Shown: one piece after another, positions 9,048-17,425 of the stretch
Layout: each line of letters opens with the position of its first letter
Numbering within the stretch: the first letter of the stretch is position 1
Source of the DNA: Elusimicrobiaceae bacterium
GTDB taxonomy: Bacteria; Elusimicrobiota; Elusimicrobia; Elusimicrobiales; Elusimicrobiaceae
Length of the DNA stretch: 64,000 nt
Assembly (NCBI GenBank): GCA_017528825.1
Contig: JAFXOI010000001.1
Span: forward strand, 1-64,000
Direction of reading: 5' to 3'
Position numbers and translations under genes: made by a program
Notes under the pieces: generated by a model
What the model was told of the DNA's origin: nothing
Database searches by the model: none
The model's input: the letters and a program-made list of their open reading frames with translations, nothing else

Positions 9048-9073
9048 ATGCTACAAAAAAAAAACGGTGTCAA
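9048..9073 (-). promoter_or_regulatory. Pilin promoter with a ten-T spacer (candidate phase-variable promoter)
   Basis: Read on the minus strand, a -35 box TTGACA (9073-9068) is followed by CCG, ten T residues (9064-9055), G, and a -10-like TAGCAT (9053-9048). The spacer is 14 bp as sequenced, shorter than the optimum of about 17. Gain or loss of T residues by slippage would change the spacing and therefore the strength. The element lies 27 bp before the pilin start codon. A matching arrangement precedes the pilin at 30322-31287. Confidence 0.55.
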
Positions 9074-9086
9074 GTGTTTTGTGCAA

Positions 9087-9112
9087 TACTTTTTCTTTCC
9101 GAAGAAAAAGTA
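9087..9112. repeat. A/T-rich 11-bp inverted repeat
   Basis: TACTTTTTCTT and AAGAAAAAGTA flank a four-base TCCG loop. It sits just upstream of the candidate phase-variable pilin promoter. It could be a hairpin in a passing transcript or a protein-binding palindrome; nothing further can be said. Confidence 0.6.
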
Positions 9113-9147
9113 CACAAAAAGACGGTCGGCCAAGAAGCAAAAAAGAA

Positions 9148-9214
9148 TCTGCAAACGGCTGTTTGATAAACTCGCTTTGCTCACACATATCAAACAGACT
9201 ACCCCGTTTGCAGA
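9148..9214. repeat. Long two-part hairpin with T-runs on both sides
   Basis: TCTGCAAACGG (9148-9158) pairs with CCGTTTGCAGA (9204-9214), and CTGTTTGATA (9159-9168) pairs with TATCAAACAG (9188-9197). This leaves 21 base pairs around a 19-base loop, with one small bulge. T-rich tracts follow on both strands, so it could stop transcription in either direction. Otherwise the 9022-9396 interval between the pilin and the PmbA-like gene holds no recognisable gene. Confidence 0.65.
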
Positions 9215-9352
9215 CTATTTTTTACTACGCTTCAAGGCCGATTTATAACAGCAACATGCGATATAGGTTGGGGGGCACCCTGACACAATCCACAATATCT
9301 CATGCTTCTGTCGGGCCAAGCCAGAACTATAAAAACTAAAAAAGAATTACAA

Positions 9353-9377
9353 ATCCCCCTCGCACAACGAGGGGGAT
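9353..9377 (-). terminator. Terminator hairpin after the PmbA-like gene
   Basis: The stem ATCCCCCTCG / CGAGGGGGAT has a five-base loop. On the minus strand a TTGTAATTCTTTTTT tail follows. It lies 20 bases after the stop at 9397. Confidence 0.75.
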
Positions 9378-9396
9378 ATTTATTTAGCAAGAACTC

Positions 9397-11004
9397 TCAT
9401 TTGGGCAACGACAAAAACGGCGCGCGGTCCGGTTTTTGTTGGGTAGGCACCATCTCTATTTCTTCTACTAAAATAGAGGGCGTAATCACGGATACATTGC
9501 CCAAATTGACTGATTGTGCATCTGTTCCGGCCGCTGCGATATCACGCAAACTACGAGCGGTTAACCCGTCCAATTTGATGCCATATACAGCTTCTTTATG
9601 TCCGTCTGCCGTATAAATTCGTTCCGCTAGTACATAGGGGAAAGAATGGAAAATATAGCCATATTCTAGCCCCAACTCTCGGCAACGCTGCAATAATTTT
9701 TCTTCTAATAGTTTTGGGGACACGGCGCTCATTGGCTCAAAAAACACGTTCGTCACATCCGCACGCGGATAGGCACTTACAGAACGAGCATGCCCGTTAC
9801 TGCGGCTTTGATCTTTAATTAAACTACGCATGGTAGGCAACATTTGCAACTTGCCATTTTCTACCAAATGTAATTCTTGGGCTTGTACGCCCTCCGCATC
9901 CACAGGCATAAATCCTGACAAAGGGAAATCTTGATACTGACGTGCTTGCGGGCGGTCAAAGACCTCAAACATCGGGCTCATCACGCGCATACCCACCTTG
10001 TCTTTGAACAGTCCGGCACTGGCATCGGTTTCACTGCGTGCGGAGAGTAATGGTTTGCTGTTACGGATATTTTTGATGAATAATTGTTGAAAAAATCCGG
10101 CAGCTGCCTCCGGCATAAACAGCACAGGACCGATATAAGGTTCCGCTTTCTTGGCTGTACGCTGTTGCGCTATCTGTTGTAAAAATTCCGTTGCTTTGGC
10201 ACGGATGAATTCCTCTGCTTTATTAATGTCTACCGGTAGAGGATAGTTAGCTTGTAAATTTCGTTTATAGCCGTCTGTATTACGGAAGCTAGCTACTAAA
10301 ATCACCTCATTAGTGGGAACTTGTATCTGGTAAAAATTTCCTTCACTATCTAGGAAATAGCGTGCGATTTGCCCCAATCGCACGGACACTTCATACTGTT
10401 CCAAATAATTCCGTTTTTTCCCTTCGGCAGATAATTCTTGCACCAAGGCTTCAAAAGGCGCCGCCGGATAAGGTTCAAACGGCCGAATCTCTTCCACATA
10501 AGAGGCGTGCGGAGCCGTTGAAAAATCGTTTGGTTCTTCGCCCAAGTTTTTACGTCTTCTGTAGGCCTCTTTCTTTTCGGCTAAATTGGAGGCTTTGATA
10601 TATTCCAAATCAGTCAATTGCCATAAATTTTGGCGTAGGGCTTCTTCGCTATCTCCGCCCCGGCCGGAAAGCACCGTATAAGGATAACGATCATCCACAA
10701 ATCCCGAACTATTATGTTTTTGATCTCCCGCATACATATAAACAGCCATCCCTACACCGGAAATAGGGTTCTGCCCCGAGGTTTTGTACAATTGCCCCAT
10801 ATCCGCCGAAAAGTTTTGTCCTTCTTGGTGAGCCACTCGATAGACAATGTAAAGAGGTTTTGCGCTTCCCTTTACGTGCAGATGCTTTTTTGTGCGATTC
10901 ATCTCTGCCTGCATCGCACGGAAATATATATTATCAGGCAACTGCGTAGCGCTCACGCTCTGCACCAATAAACATAAGAAAAAAATTCCAAGCCACTTTT
11001 TCAT
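9397..11004 (-). CDS. Exported PmbA/TldE-like protein
   Basis: This 535-residue protein belongs to the TldD/PmbA superfamily by its overall pattern and its place directly after a TldD-like gene. It lacks the HExxxH metal motif: the matching region reads AAAGFFQQLFIKNI. This is typical of the non-catalytic TldE/PmbA partner of the heterodimeric protease. Residues 1-19 (MKKWLGIFFLCLLVQSVSA) form a clear signal peptide, so the protein is predicted to act in the periplasm, whereas classical TldD/TldE work in the cytoplasm. A strong AAGGAGGG site precedes its ATG, which follows the upstream stop codon with no gap. Confidence 0.75.
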   Translation of the reverse strand: MKKWLGIFFLCLLVQSVSATQLPDNIYFRAMQAEMNRTKKHLHVKGSAKPLYIVYRVAHQEGQNFSADMGQLYKTSGQNPISGVGMAVYMYAGDQKHNSSGFVDDRYPYTVLSGRGGDSEEALRQNLWQLTDLEYIKASNLAEKKEAYRRRKNLGEEPNDFSTAPHASYVEEIRPFEPYPAAPFEALVQELSAEGKKRNYLEQYEVSVRLGQIARYFLDSEGNFYQIQVPTNEVILVASFRNTDGYKRNLQANYPLPVDINKAEEFIRAKATEFLQQIAQQRTAKKAEPYIGPVLFMPEAAAGFFQQLFIKNIRNSKPLLSARSETDASAGLFKDKVGMRVMSPMFEVFDRPQARQYQDFPLSGFMPVDAEGVQAQELHLVENGKLQMLPTMRSLIKDQSRSNGHARSVSAYPRADVTNVFFEPMSAVSPKLLEEKLLQRCRELGLEYGYIFHSFPYVLAERIYTADGHKEAVYGIKLDGLTARSLRDIAAAGTDAQSVNLGNVSVITPSILVEEIEMVPTQQKPDRAPFLSLPK

Positions 11005-12705
11005 TTATTTGCCCTCCTTTTTAAGCAATGGGGAAGGCAATACCGGCGGTTTGAAATCCCCTTTTTGTGTTTTTTCCATTTCCATTGACTGGAGTAGCAA
11101 GCTGGGCGCAATGTTCGTTTGAGGCACCCAACCACTTTCTGCCCCGCAACTGCCGTCAAAAACTGTATCATCATCCCCCACTGCCAACACTTTGTTGAAA
11201 CTGACTAACGGGGTGCCCACTACATCAAGTCCTCGCACCAGTTCTCGGCGGCCGTCCGGATATACACGCCATAGCAGCTTGGCCTGTAATTTAAAACTTT
11301 GCGGCATAGAAGTACCCGTAAAAGTAAAACCACCACCCAAATCCTCCACAATAAATCCATAAGGTTTGCCTTGGCGTTTAATCTCTTCAAGCAATTGTTG
11401 TTCCAACTGTTCATACGGTACGGTTTGAGAAGCTGTGGTGCGCATAATGCCCATACGTGCCACCGCGCGACGCCCCGTTTCCCGACGGCCATGTCCATTG
11501 GATAAGGCAAAGCCATTAATAGGGCTGCTGGACATTAAAAAGTTCTTGAGTACTCCGTTTTCAATCAAAGTAACCGGACGCGCCTGCACGCCTTCATCAT
11601 CATACAAGTAGTGTCCGCGCAGGGCGGTTCCGTTAAATTGTGTTAGCGTAGGATCATCCACAATCGTTAGTAAAGAGGAAACAACCGGTTGTCCCACTTT
11701 GCCTGTAAAGGTTTGTCCCTCCGAATCATCTTTTTGCCGATGACCTTCCAGTCGATGCCCCAATACCTCATGTACAAACACCGCTGCGGCTTTCCCTTTT
11801 AAGATAGTAGGGGCGTTCAGCGGTTCTCCTTCCGGGGCCGAAGTTAAGTCTGCAAGTTCCTGTAAAGATTGTTGTACATCTGCGGTCAATTGTTCGACGG
11901 AAGGAAGCTCCTCTTGTGAGAATACATTATAATCCTTAAATCGTTCTACCGTCATTCCATCAGCTGTTCGGTTGGATATACGATACATCAAACGCAACCG
12001 AGCGTATGGCGTTTTCAAGCGGGTCCCGCGGCTATCTACAAAATAACGGTGTCCTTGCGTAATACCGAATGAAAAAGAGCTGTCCAGTACATATTCCTTT
12101 CCAATGACTAATTTGGAAGCCTCTACTAATAAGTCTTTGATTTTTTCGATATCTACGGTTTGCAAATCCTGCTGATAACAAGCCGTTTGTTTGGGTGGGA
12201 ACACAAAATCATCCGATTGATCTTTTGTTTCCGACATGGTGCGCACATTGGCTGTCACACGGCTATAATTTGCTTGTGCTTGTTCGACCGCTTTTTGCGT
12301 GGCTCGCCACCAAGCCAGCTTAAAAGATTTCGGATTTTCAATAGAAATCTGCGCCGCACTTTCTACTCCTGCCAAAGAAGTGTCTTGCCCTTCCCCTTTC
12401 AAGGCATGTGTATCATCTAATTGCAAACTGCCGGCACGGGCTTGTACTTCTGCATTGGACGTATAGGTATGATACTGTTGGATTACTCCGCCCAGTTCCA
12501 CCGAAATGCCTTCATTTTCACCTTCCTGATAGGTATAAGATAAATAGTAAATAGGCGGCTTCTGTTTTTTCAAAACCGCAAAACTGCGCTTTAACTCCTG
12601 CTCCATGAACCGAAGCGGTACTTCTTGTTTAACATCACATACTGCCGGTGCGGCCCAACTTGCCACGGCATAACATATACATCCTAAAATTAACCATTTT
12701 TTCAT
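11005..12705 (-). CDS. Exported TldD-like metalloprotease
   Basis: The likely start is the ATG at 12705. The longer frame, back to 12816, would put 37 unlike residues before an otherwise good signal peptide (MKKWLILGCICYAVASWAA). The mature part carries the TldD zinc motif HEVLGH at about residues 312-317 and the later SCGAESGWVPQTNIAP block with the candidate cysteine ligand. TldD and TldE form a protease that trims unfolded or modified peptides, such as microcin precursors. Here both subunits are predicted to be exported, which suggests a periplasmic variant of unknown substrate. The PmbA-like partner follows with no intergenic base. Confidence 0.8.
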   Translation of the reverse strand: MKKWLILGCICYAVASWAAPAVCDVKQEVPLRFMEQELKRSFAVLKKQKPPIYYLSYTYQEGENEGISVELGGVIQQYHTYTSNAEVQARAGSLQLDDTHALKGEGQDTSLAGVESAAQISIENPKSFKLAWWRATQKAVEQAQANYSRVTANVRTMSETKDQSDDFVFPPKQTACYQQDLQTVDIEKIKDLLVEASKLVIGKEYVLDSSFSFGITQGHRYFVDSRGTRLKTPYARLRLMYRISNRTADGMTVERFKDYNVFSQEELPSVEQLTADVQQSLQELADLTSAPEGEPLNAPTILKGKAAAVFVHEVLGHRLEGHRQKDDSEGQTFTGKVGQPVVSSLLTIVDDPTLTQFNGTALRGHYLYDDEGVQARPVTLIENGVLKNFLMSSSPINGFALSNGHGRRETGRRAVARMGIMRTTASQTVPYEQLEQQLLEEIKRQGKPYGFIVEDLGGGFTFTGTSMPQSFKLQAKLLWRVYPDGRRELVRGLDVVGTPLVSFNKVLAVGDDDTVFDGSCGAESGWVPQTNIAPSLLLQSMEMEKTQKGDFKPPVLPSPLLKKEGK

Positions 12706-12824
12706 AATCGCTTCCCACAATAAGATAGTGTTATTGTAGCAAAAACAGTCTTCCAAACAACTAAATATCCTTGTTGAGTTTGTGAAAGTAGTCCAAAATT
12801 TGATATGATAAAGCATAGTTTTAT

Positions 12825-12897
12825 GCCGAGGTAGCTCAATTGGCAGAGCAACGGTTTTGTAAACCGTAGGTTGTGGGTTCGATTCCCATCCTCGGCT
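12825..12897 (+). tRNA. tRNA-Thr (anticodon TGT)
   Basis: The 73-base cloverleaf has acceptor arms GCCGAGG / CCTCGGC, the D-arm GCTC...GAGC, the anticodon stem ACGGT / ACCGT around loop TTTGTAA (anticodon TGT, threonine) and the T-arm GTGGG TTCGATT CCCAT with its slight mismatch. CCA is not encoded. A TATGAT -10-like box lies about 16 bases upstream. Its 3' end is part of a 64-bp direct repeat. Confidence 0.95.
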
Positions 12898-12950
12898 TTT
12901 TTCTTCGGATTTTGCGTGATTTCGTTGTTCCTCACTCGCTCGGATACCTC
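12887..12950 (+). repeat. 64-bp direct repeat, copy 1 (contains the tRNA-Thr 3' end)
   Basis: The segment starts inside the T-arm/acceptor region of tRNA-Thr (CATCCTCGGC) and runs 53 bases past the gene. An identical copy begins at 13041. The repeat includes CTTTTTTCTTCGG, which may act as a weak terminator for the tRNA. Confidence 0.9.
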
Positions 12951-13040
12951 GGGTTCCACCCTTTTACAGTATACACTCGCTCGTTCGTGCCTAGAAATCT
13001 CAGCAAACTCCTGTGAAAAACTTACTCTTTAGCGTTCTTA

Positions 13041-13104
13041 CATCCTCGGCTTTTTTCTTCGGATTTTGCGTGATTTCGTTGTTCCTCACTCGCTCGGATA
13101 CCTC
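13041..13104 (+). repeat. 64-bp direct repeat, copy 2
   Basis: It is identical to 12887-12950 and contains the last ten bases of tRNA-Thr without the rest of the gene. The copies are 154 bp apart, start to start. A partial tRNA 3' end at a distance is the usual footprint of integration at a tRNA gene followed by loss of the element, but a simple tandem duplication would look the same. No gene was found in 12898-13191. Confidence 0.9.
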
Positions 13105-13179
13105 TTTTCTAACGGTCATTTGTTTTAACATAGAACCTCCAAAAACGACAATACTTTGAAAGGGCTATCGCATATTTGA

Positions 13180-13192
13180 TAAACTCACTTTA
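13180..13192 (+). promoter_or_regulatory. -10 box six bases before ATG (leaderless-type promoter)
   Basis: TGATAAACT (extended -10, TAAACT at 13180-13185) lies six bases before the ATG at 13192. No Shine-Dalgarno-like purine run precedes the start. A TTGAAA lies about 19 bases further upstream. Confidence 0.5.
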
Positions 13193-14490
13193 TGATGGCT
13201 TTATTCATTATTGTATTGATGCTGATACTCAATGCGTTGCTGGCTGCTTATGAAATGGCGCTAGCATCCATCGCGCGCACGCAATTGTCTATTTCCGTGC
13301 AGGAGAAAAAGAAAGGAGCTGAAAGTGCGCTCTATATGAAAGACCATATAGAAGGCAGTTTGGCTACCATTCAAATCGGCATCTCGTTGGTAGGCGCAAT
13401 TGCCGCTGCCGTAGGCGGAGCAGATGCAGACAAAATCTTTACCCCTTGGCTACAAAACACGTTACACTTGCATCATCACCTGGCTCACATTGTATCTGTG
13501 ATATTGGTAGTATTACCCTTAAGTTTTGTCACGATTGTGTTTGCAGAACTGACCCCCACAACTTTTGCGCTGAAAAACAAAGAATGGGTGGTTTTGTCCC
13601 TTTCTCCGTATATGCGTTACCTGTATAATTTTCTATTTCCTTTAGTGCGCATCATGGAAGACATTGTCGGCTTTTTAACTAAAAAAACACTACGCAAAAA
13701 CACCGACCCCAAAGCCGCTCAAAAAATTGCCTTGGCAGATTTACGCGCTGCTGTATCTATCGCTTCCAACTCCCGTTTATTTACCCAAGCGGAGGAAAAA
13801 ATTGTGCTTTCCAGCGCGCAGTTCTGCGTGCGAAAAATTAAAGAAATCCAAGTGCCTTTGGACCAAGTCTACATGCTATACGCGCAAGACACTATAGCAG
13901 ACACTTTCATCAAAGCCCACTTGGATATGCACACCCGCTTTCCGGTCTATGAAACACCGGAGGACCGACAAAGCATCATCGGTTATTTGAATTTTAAGGA
14001 TATTTTCAATGCCACGAAAACAGCCGCGTCCGGAGTTTCCCCCACCACGCGCTCTATCTTGCGCCCAATCATGCGTTTAGATGAAGATACTCCGATCTCT
14101 ACCGCCTTGCAACAACTCATGAAAGCCAAGCAACATATTTGTCTGGTGACCGATGACGAACAAATTACCGGTATTTTAACGTTGGAAGACATTTTTGAAG
14201 AATTGGTGGGTGAAATTGAAGACGAATATGATTTCTTCCCGGCGTATATACGTCCGTTTGGTAACGGTTTAGTGGTCAGTGCCACGGCCCGTATACAGGA
14301 CGTTTTCAAAGAATTAAATATACCGATTCCTGCAGATATCCCCGCTCAGCAAACTGCCCAACAATGGGCCGAACAACAGGCCGGACACGCACTGGTCTCC
14401 AGCGAAACCGTTTGTGCTAACGGGCTGCAGGTGGCTGCCCGCAAATTCCGCCGGCGCAAATTGATGGAAATGTTGGTAACGAAATTGTAA
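13192..14490 (+). CDS. CorC/HlyC-type CNNM-domain and CBS-domain membrane protein
   Basis: In this 432-residue protein, residues 1-150 hold three or four hydrophobic segments of the DUF21/CNNM type (LNALLAAYEMALAS is the family signature near the start). Two CBS domains follow (MRLDEDTPISTALQQLMKAK and ITGILTLEDIFEELVGEIEDE). The C-terminus is a CorC_HlyC-type domain. Family members are linked to Mg and Co export or homeostasis; the older hemolysin label comes from a misleading homology. The start at 13192 fits the leaderless pattern seen elsewhere in the window; the second ATG at 13195 is the alternative. Confidence 0.88.
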   Translation: MMALFIIVLMLILNALLAAYEMALASIARTQLSISVQEKKKGAESALYMKDHIEGSLATIQIGISLVGAIAAAVGGADADKIFTPWLQNTLHLHHHLAHIVSVILVVLPLSFVTIVFAELTPTTFALKNKEWVVLSLSPYMRYLYNFLFPLVRIMEDIVGFLTKKTLRKNTDPKAAQKIALADLRAAVSIASNSRLFTQAEEKIVLSSAQFCVRKIKEIQVPLDQVYMLYAQDTIADTFIKAHLDMHTRFPVYETPEDRQSIIGYLNFKDIFNATKTAASGVSPTTRSILRPIMRLDEDTPISTALQQLMKAKQHICLVTDDEQITGILTLEDIFEELVGEIEDEYDFFPAYIRPFGNGLVVSATARIQDVFKELNIPIPADIPAQQTAQQWAEQQAGHALVSSETVCANGLQVAARKFRRRKLMEMLVTKL

Positions 14491-14524
14491 TACTTCTGCT
14501 GTAGAAAGTTTGCGGAAAATTAGC

Positions 14525-15211
14525 CTAAATTTTTCCATTGGCTTTTAAGCTGTAGTGCTCGCCTTTTCCAATGATAATATGATCATGTACGGTAATGCCA
14601 AACAAAGCGGCCGCACGGGCCACATCTTTGGTCATGGCCACATCGTCCATGGACGGCGTTGGATCTCCGGAAGGATGATTATGCACTAAAATAACAGCCG
14701 AGGCTTTGGCAGTAAGCACATGCTCTACAATCTGACGCGGTGTAATGCTGATTCGGTCTAAGCTACCACGACAAATAATCTCCGTTCCTATCACGGTATT
14801 ACGCACCGATAAGTAGATCAATTCCAAACATTCTTCGCTATGGCCTGCTAAGGAGGCTTTGCAATAATTCAAAACTTCTTCCGGCGTATGAATAACTGCT
14901 TTTTCCTTTACTTCATCCAAACTATATTTTTTGAACACATCGCGAATGAGTTTCAAAAACAGAGCGCTTTGTTTTCCGATACCGGGCACGGCACATAATT
15001 CCTCTAGCGGAGCATCCAAAACAGCCGAAAGCGTACCAAAACGCTTCAGTAGCGCCCACGCTAGCGGTTTGGTGTCTCGCCGTGCGATACAATACGTCAG
15101 CAACAACTCCAGCGTCTCATGATCTAAAAAATGATCCAGCCCGCCGGAAGCAAATTTCTGGCGGATACGCTCTCGGTGTCCCATATAAGAAGGTTTTTCC
15201 ATGTCCCCCAT
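14525..15211 (-). CDS. radC: RadC family protein (JAMM metal domain)
   Basis: This 228-residue protein has a helix-hairpin-helix-like N-terminal part (LEELCAVPGIGKQSALFLKL, residues about 65-85). A JAB/MPN-type domain follows, with a C-terminal HNHPSGDPTPSMDD motif near residues 175-188 whose His and Asp residues bind metal. RadC homologs are widespread and were once linked to recombinational repair; their true activity is unsettled. The ATG at 15211 is supported by a TATAAT box six bases upstream, the leaderless arrangement. An ATG nine bases later has a GGGGG run before it and is the alternative start. Confidence 0.9.
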   Translation of the reverse strand: MGDMEKPSYMGHRERIRQKFASGGLDHFLDHETLELLLTYCIARRDTKPLAWALLKRFGTLSAVLDAPLEELCAVPGIGKQSALFLKLIRDVFKKYSLDEVKEKAVIHTPEEVLNYCKASLAGHSEECLELIYLSVRNTVIGTEIICRGSLDRISITPRQIVEHVLTAKASAVILVHNHPSGDPTPSMDDVAMTKDVARAAALFGITVHDHIIIGKGEHYSLKANGKI

Positions 15212-15223
15212 AATTTAATTATA
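15211..15223 (-). promoter_or_regulatory. TATAAT six bases before the radC start
   Basis: On the minus strand TATAAT (15223-15218), then TAAATT, then ATG at 15211. A perfect -10 hexamer at this distance puts the expected transcription start at or next to the A of the start codon. Confidence 0.6.
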
Positions 15224-15294
15224 TGTTTTTTCTGTACTATTTTTAATGCTAGAATAAAAAGAAAGTTTTATTTTGTCTTTTGACAGGAGTTGAT

Positions 15295-16653
15295 ATGGCT
15301 TTGAAAATAGCGGTTATCGGAGGCGGTCCTGCCGGATATCCGGCCGCACAAACAGCGGCTCGTTTGGGAGCGGAAGTTACTTTAATCGAACAAGCTCAAT
15401 TGGGCGGTGTGTGTCTGCATTGCGGGTGCATTCCTTCCAAATCTTTGTTGGATGCCGCCCACCGCTTAGACATTGCGCGTGATATTTCTCGCTTCTTAGA
15501 GGGAGATCTGACTACTCTGCCGGCAGTTTCGTGGAAGAATATTCAAAAAAGGCAACAAACTGTTACCCAAAAATTAGCTACCGGCGTGACGGCTCTAATG
15601 AAACAAGCCAAGGTAACCGTGTTGCAAGGTACCGCCTCATTTATGGATGCACATACTTTAGCGGTACAAACGCCGGAAGGGGCACAAACCGTAGCCTTTG
15701 ACAAAGCCATCATAGCTACCGGTTCGCAAGCATTTATCCCCGCCCCGTTTGACCAATTATCCGGTTGTTTATATGACAACAGTACGATTTTTCAATTGCC
15801 CGCTCTACCCAACAAGTTAGTAATCGTTGGAGGCGGAGCAATTGGCTGCGAAATGGCTACTTTTATGGCGGCTTTGGGAGTGGAAGTGCATTTGATTGAA
15901 ATGCAACAAAGACTACTACCCGCCATGGATGAAGGGTTGGCCCGCGTAGCAACTAAATCCTTACAAAAACGCGGAGTACATATTTTAACCGGCCAAGCCG
16001 TTACGCAGGCCCGTATAGAAGGAAAACAAGCCATCCTTACATTATCAGACGGTTCTACCCTAACTACTCCGGCCGTATTAGCCGCTATTGGACGCTCTTG
16101 TGATTTGACCGCATTACATCCGGAGCGCGCAGGTTTAACATGGAACCGCAAAGGTTTACAAAACGTCAATCCGATTAATTTACAAGTAGCTGACCACTTG
16201 TACGTCGCCGGAGATGTCACAGGCCTGTGCTTATTGGCGCACGCCGGTACCCGTCAGGGTATAGTAGCCGCACAAAATGCCTGTGGTCAATCTGCTGTTT
16301 ATAACAATGCGCTTATTCCAAATGCAGTTTATACCTTCCCCGAATTGGCCTGCGTGGGAATGAGCAAAGCCCAAGCCCAAGCACAAGGGATTGCAATCAA
16401 ACTCCACAAATCCTATTTGTTAGCAAACGGTCGGGCACAAACAATGGACGAAACCGAAGGTTATGTGGAACTCATCAGCCAGGCCGATACCGGTAAATTA
16501 TTAGGGGCCAACTTGGCTTGTGCCCACGCTTCGGAACTACTCAGCGCATTAACCGTAGCGGTGGAAGCCGGTCTGACTATTTCGCAACTCAGACAGGTCG
16601 TATTTCCGCACCCCACTTTAAGTGAGGCCATTGGGGAGGCACTCGCTAAATGA
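15295..16653 (+). CDS. lpdA: Dihydrolipoyl dehydrogenase
   Basis: I take the ATG at 15295 as the start: AGGAG precedes it at the right distance, and the FAD-binding motif (VIGGGPAGYPAA) then lies near residue 7, as usual. The redox-active disulfide is in GGVCLHCGCIPSKSL, where the CxxxxC pair carries an extra cysteine between the two active ones. The NAD motif is VIVGGGAIGCEM, and the C-terminal catalytic His-Glu pair is in VFPHPTLSEAIGE. It is the E3 flavoprotein of 2-oxoacid dehydrogenase or glycine-cleavage complexes. No E1 or E2 gene is nearby, so its partner complex is unknown. It overlaps trmJ by ATGA. Confidence 0.93.
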   Translation: MALKIAVIGGGPAGYPAAQTAARLGAEVTLIEQAQLGGVCLHCGCIPSKSLLDAAHRLDIARDISRFLEGDLTTLPAVSWKNIQKRQQTVTQKLATGVTALMKQAKVTVLQGTASFMDAHTLAVQTPEGAQTVAFDKAIIATGSQAFIPAPFDQLSGCLYDNSTIFQLPALPNKLVIVGGGAIGCEMATFMAALGVEVHLIEMQQRLLPAMDEGLARVATKSLQKRGVHILTGQAVTQARIEGKQAILTLSDGSTLTTPAVLAAIGRSCDLTALHPERAGLTWNRKGLQNVNPINLQVADHLYVAGDVTGLCLLAHAGTRQGIVAAQNACGQSAVYNNALIPNAVYTFPELACVGMSKAQAQAQGIAIKLHKSYLLANGRAQTMDETEGYVELISQADTGKLLGANLACAHASELLSALTVAVEAGLTISQLRQVVFPHPTLSEAIGEALAK

Positions 16654-17360
16654 AGCGGTCAATCGCTATTGTCTTGGTACGCCCGCGCGACCCCAATAAT
16701 ATCGGGGCCGCCGCCCGTGCAATGGCAAATTTTGGACTGAGTGATTTGCGCGTAGTAGAGCCGTATGAACCCTCTTGGCGTACCGCAGTCAGTGCCGTGG
16801 GAGCCGCTGATATTATGCAAAAAGCGCACTTGTTTGATACACTGCCGCAAGCCTTAGCCGATTGTACGGTCACCGTGGCAACAACGGCACTTAAAAACCG
16901 TCGCTTAAATGAAAAAATTGTAACACTACCCACATTCCCTGACTGGATCAACACACAACCGGCGGGTAAATTGGCTATTGTATTTGGAAATGAAAAAACC
17001 GGCCTTTCCAATGAAGATATTGAATTATGTAGTGCCGCCATGCATATCCCCACCACAGCCAAGCAACCTTCTATTAATTTAGCGCAAGCGGTTATTTTAA
17101 CTTGTTATGAACTGGCCCGCGGACAAGTGCCCCCGCGCGGCAAAAGCGCCCTCAAAGCGGCTACTTTTTCGCAAGTGGAATTGGTGATTGACGAATTGGA
17201 AGGGCTCACGCAATACGTACACTTCAAACAAGACTATACCGTCAAGCAACGCAAAGCCATTTTACGCAAATTAATACAGCGTGGCGAACTGTCCAAAGGA
17301 GATTTGTTTTTCTTAAAGAAATTTGCGGCACATATTCATGGAACATTAGCCCGTAAATAA
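16650..17360 (+). CDS. trmJ: TrmJ-like tRNA/rRNA 2'-O-methyltransferase (SPOUT family)
   Basis: The 236-residue protein has the family-typical N-terminus (VLVRPRDPNNIGAAARAM) and the knotted SAM-binding motifs LAIVFGNEKTGLSNED and PSINLAQAV near residues 105-145. The closest named family is TrmJ/TrmH-group 1, which methylates the 2'-O of residue 32 in some tRNAs. Its length matches TrmJ. It starts inside the stop of lpdA, so the two are cotranscribed, and a terminator follows. Confidence 0.87.
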   Translation: MKRSIAIVLVRPRDPNNIGAAARAMANFGLSDLRVVEPYEPSWRTAVSAVGAADIMQKAHLFDTLPQALADCTVTVATTALKNRRLNEKIVTLPTFPDWINTQPAGKLAIVFGNEKTGLSNEDIELCSAAMHIPTTAKQPSINLAQAVILTCYELARGQVPPRGKSALKAATFSQVELVIDELEGLTQYVHFKQDYTVKQRKAILRKLIQRGELSKGDLFFLKKFAAHIHGTLARK

Positions 17361-17373
17361 ACGGGCTTTTTTG
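17348..17373 (+). terminator. Terminator after trmJ
   Basis: The stem AGCCCGT / ACGGGCT is followed by TTTTTTG and begins inside the last codons of trmJ. It isolates lpdA-trmJ from the butyrate kinase gene. Confidence 0.85.
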
Positions 17374-17425
17374 TGCCCGCTGATACGTGCGAAAATGTTA
17401 CAATATAACCAAGCAAGGAGCAATC

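Noticed and set aside
12702-12959. Minus-strand ORF of 85 codons across tRNA-Thr
   Set aside because: It is the antisense of the tRNA (it reads RTHNLRFTKPLLCQLSYLG), a well-known kind of spurious protein in databases. The tRNA on the other strand explains the conservation.
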